Assembly: GCF_018613715.1 (NCBI RefSeq)
Contig: NZ_JAGGPT010000001.1
Span: 981,919 to 1,045,918, forward strand
DNA from: Chryseobacterium sp. ISL-6
GTDB taxonomy: Bacteria > Bacteroidota > Bacteroidia > Flavobacteriales > Weeksellaceae
Length of the DNA stretch: 64,000 nt
Reading direction: 5' to 3'
Shown: positions 63,713 to 64,000 of the stretch, piece by piece
How the letters are laid out: every line of letters starts with the position of its first letter
How positions within the stretch are numbered: position 1 is the stretch's first letter
Notes under the pieces: model-generated
Told to the model about the DNA's origin: nothing
The model's database searches: none
The model's input: only the letters and a program-made list of their open reading frames with translations
Program-made: the position numbers and the translations under genes

Positions 63713-64000
63713 ATGAGATGCAAGATCATTTGTACACTGTTATTTATAACCATTTCATTCGGGGTTCATTCACAGAATAAAGTTACATTGAGTGGAATAA
63801 TCACCATAAAGACAACCACCGAAACAATACACGGTGCAAACATTTTTATTCCCGAAGCAAAGGTATCAACAGTTACAGATGCGTACGGTTTTTATTCTAT
63901 TACCCTGCCCAAAAGAGAATATAATTTGATTATAAGCTATGTGGGATTTGAGAATATTGAGGAACGTATCACTTTGATGGAAAATACCAGAAGGGATTTT
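63713..64000 (+). CDS. TonB-dependent receptor-like protein, N-terminal part (3' end outside window)
   Basis: The frame opens at 63713 (MRCKIICTLLFITISF) and runs to the window edge. The signal peptide ends VHSQ. It is followed by a carboxypeptidase-D-like beta-sandwich: VTLSGIITIKTTTETIHGANIFIPE, VTDAYGFYSITLPKREYNL, IISYVGFENIEERI. This domain normally precedes the plug of a TonB-dependent receptor. A -7 box TAGTTTTG lies at 63671..63678. Whether the rest is a receptor cannot be seen. Confidence 0.8.
   Translation, partial: MRCKIICTLLFITISFGVHSQNKVTLSGIITIKTTTETIHGANIFIPEAKVSTVTDAYGFYSITLPKREYNLIISYVGFENIEERITLMENTRRDF

Overview
The window looks like a chromosomal segment of a flavobacterium (Bacteroidota), most like Chryseobacterium or a near relative in the Weeksellaceae. 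The evidence is the AT-rich sequence, a SusC/SusD pair, a type IX secretion C-terminal domain on a glycosidase, promoters of the Bacteroidota form (TAnnTTTG at -7), and the families present. The genus is an inference. Apart from a few small genes and remnants, it divides into two parts.

Part 1 (about 1 to 45.6 kb, every gene on the minus strand) is one continuous glucuronoarabinoxylan locus. In transcription order it begins with a Nudix-type sugar regulator, xylB, xylA, susC and susD. The glucuronate pathway follows: uxuA, an SDR fructuronate reductase, uxaC, kdgK, eda and exuT. Then come the polymer and oligomer enzymes: GH95, two GH43 beta-xylosidase-like enzymes, a CE1 esterase, GH31, two GH43-CBM6 proteins, GH97, GH115 and GH30 (T9SS-exported). 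An intrinsic terminator follows GH30. Next are GH3 and GH51, and then the arabinose genes araB, araD and araA, ending in an aldose 1-epimerase cut by the window edge. Together these could strip Araf, MeGlcA, acyl esters and Gal/L-Gal/Xyl decorations, cleave the xylan backbone, and take all three main sugars into central metabolism. The side-chain set suits highly decorated, cereal-type xylan.

Regulation can be read in part. Two promoters, before araB and before GH3, share a nearly identical block of about 50 bp. It holds a -7 box and a 19-bp palindrome, AAGTGT-N7-ACAYTT. Variants of the palindrome lie before the CE1 esterase and twice upstream of the Nudix regulator. Hairpins and terminators inside the cluster probably set expression levels. 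Three intergenic copies of a dispersed repeat lie between its genes.

Part 2 (about 45.6 to 64 kb) is patchier. A 1.5-kb gap holds a likely small structured transcript (promoter, tiny ORF, hairpins, terminator). A GH5-ricin lipoprotein of different base composition follows, then a gene desert and a secreted, stand-alone M17 aminopeptidase N-terminal domain. Next is a run of oxidoreductases (four SDRs, one NmrA-like, one zinc-free MDR) interleaved with HxlR, Crp/Fnr, AraC and TetR regulators. This run also carries a fragment of a second AraC gene and three near-identical TetR operators. The window ends with a GNAT acetyltransferase, a LytS/LytTR two-component pair and the start of an outer-membrane receptor-like gene. 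No rRNA, intact tRNA, CRISPR array or complete insertion sequence was seen.
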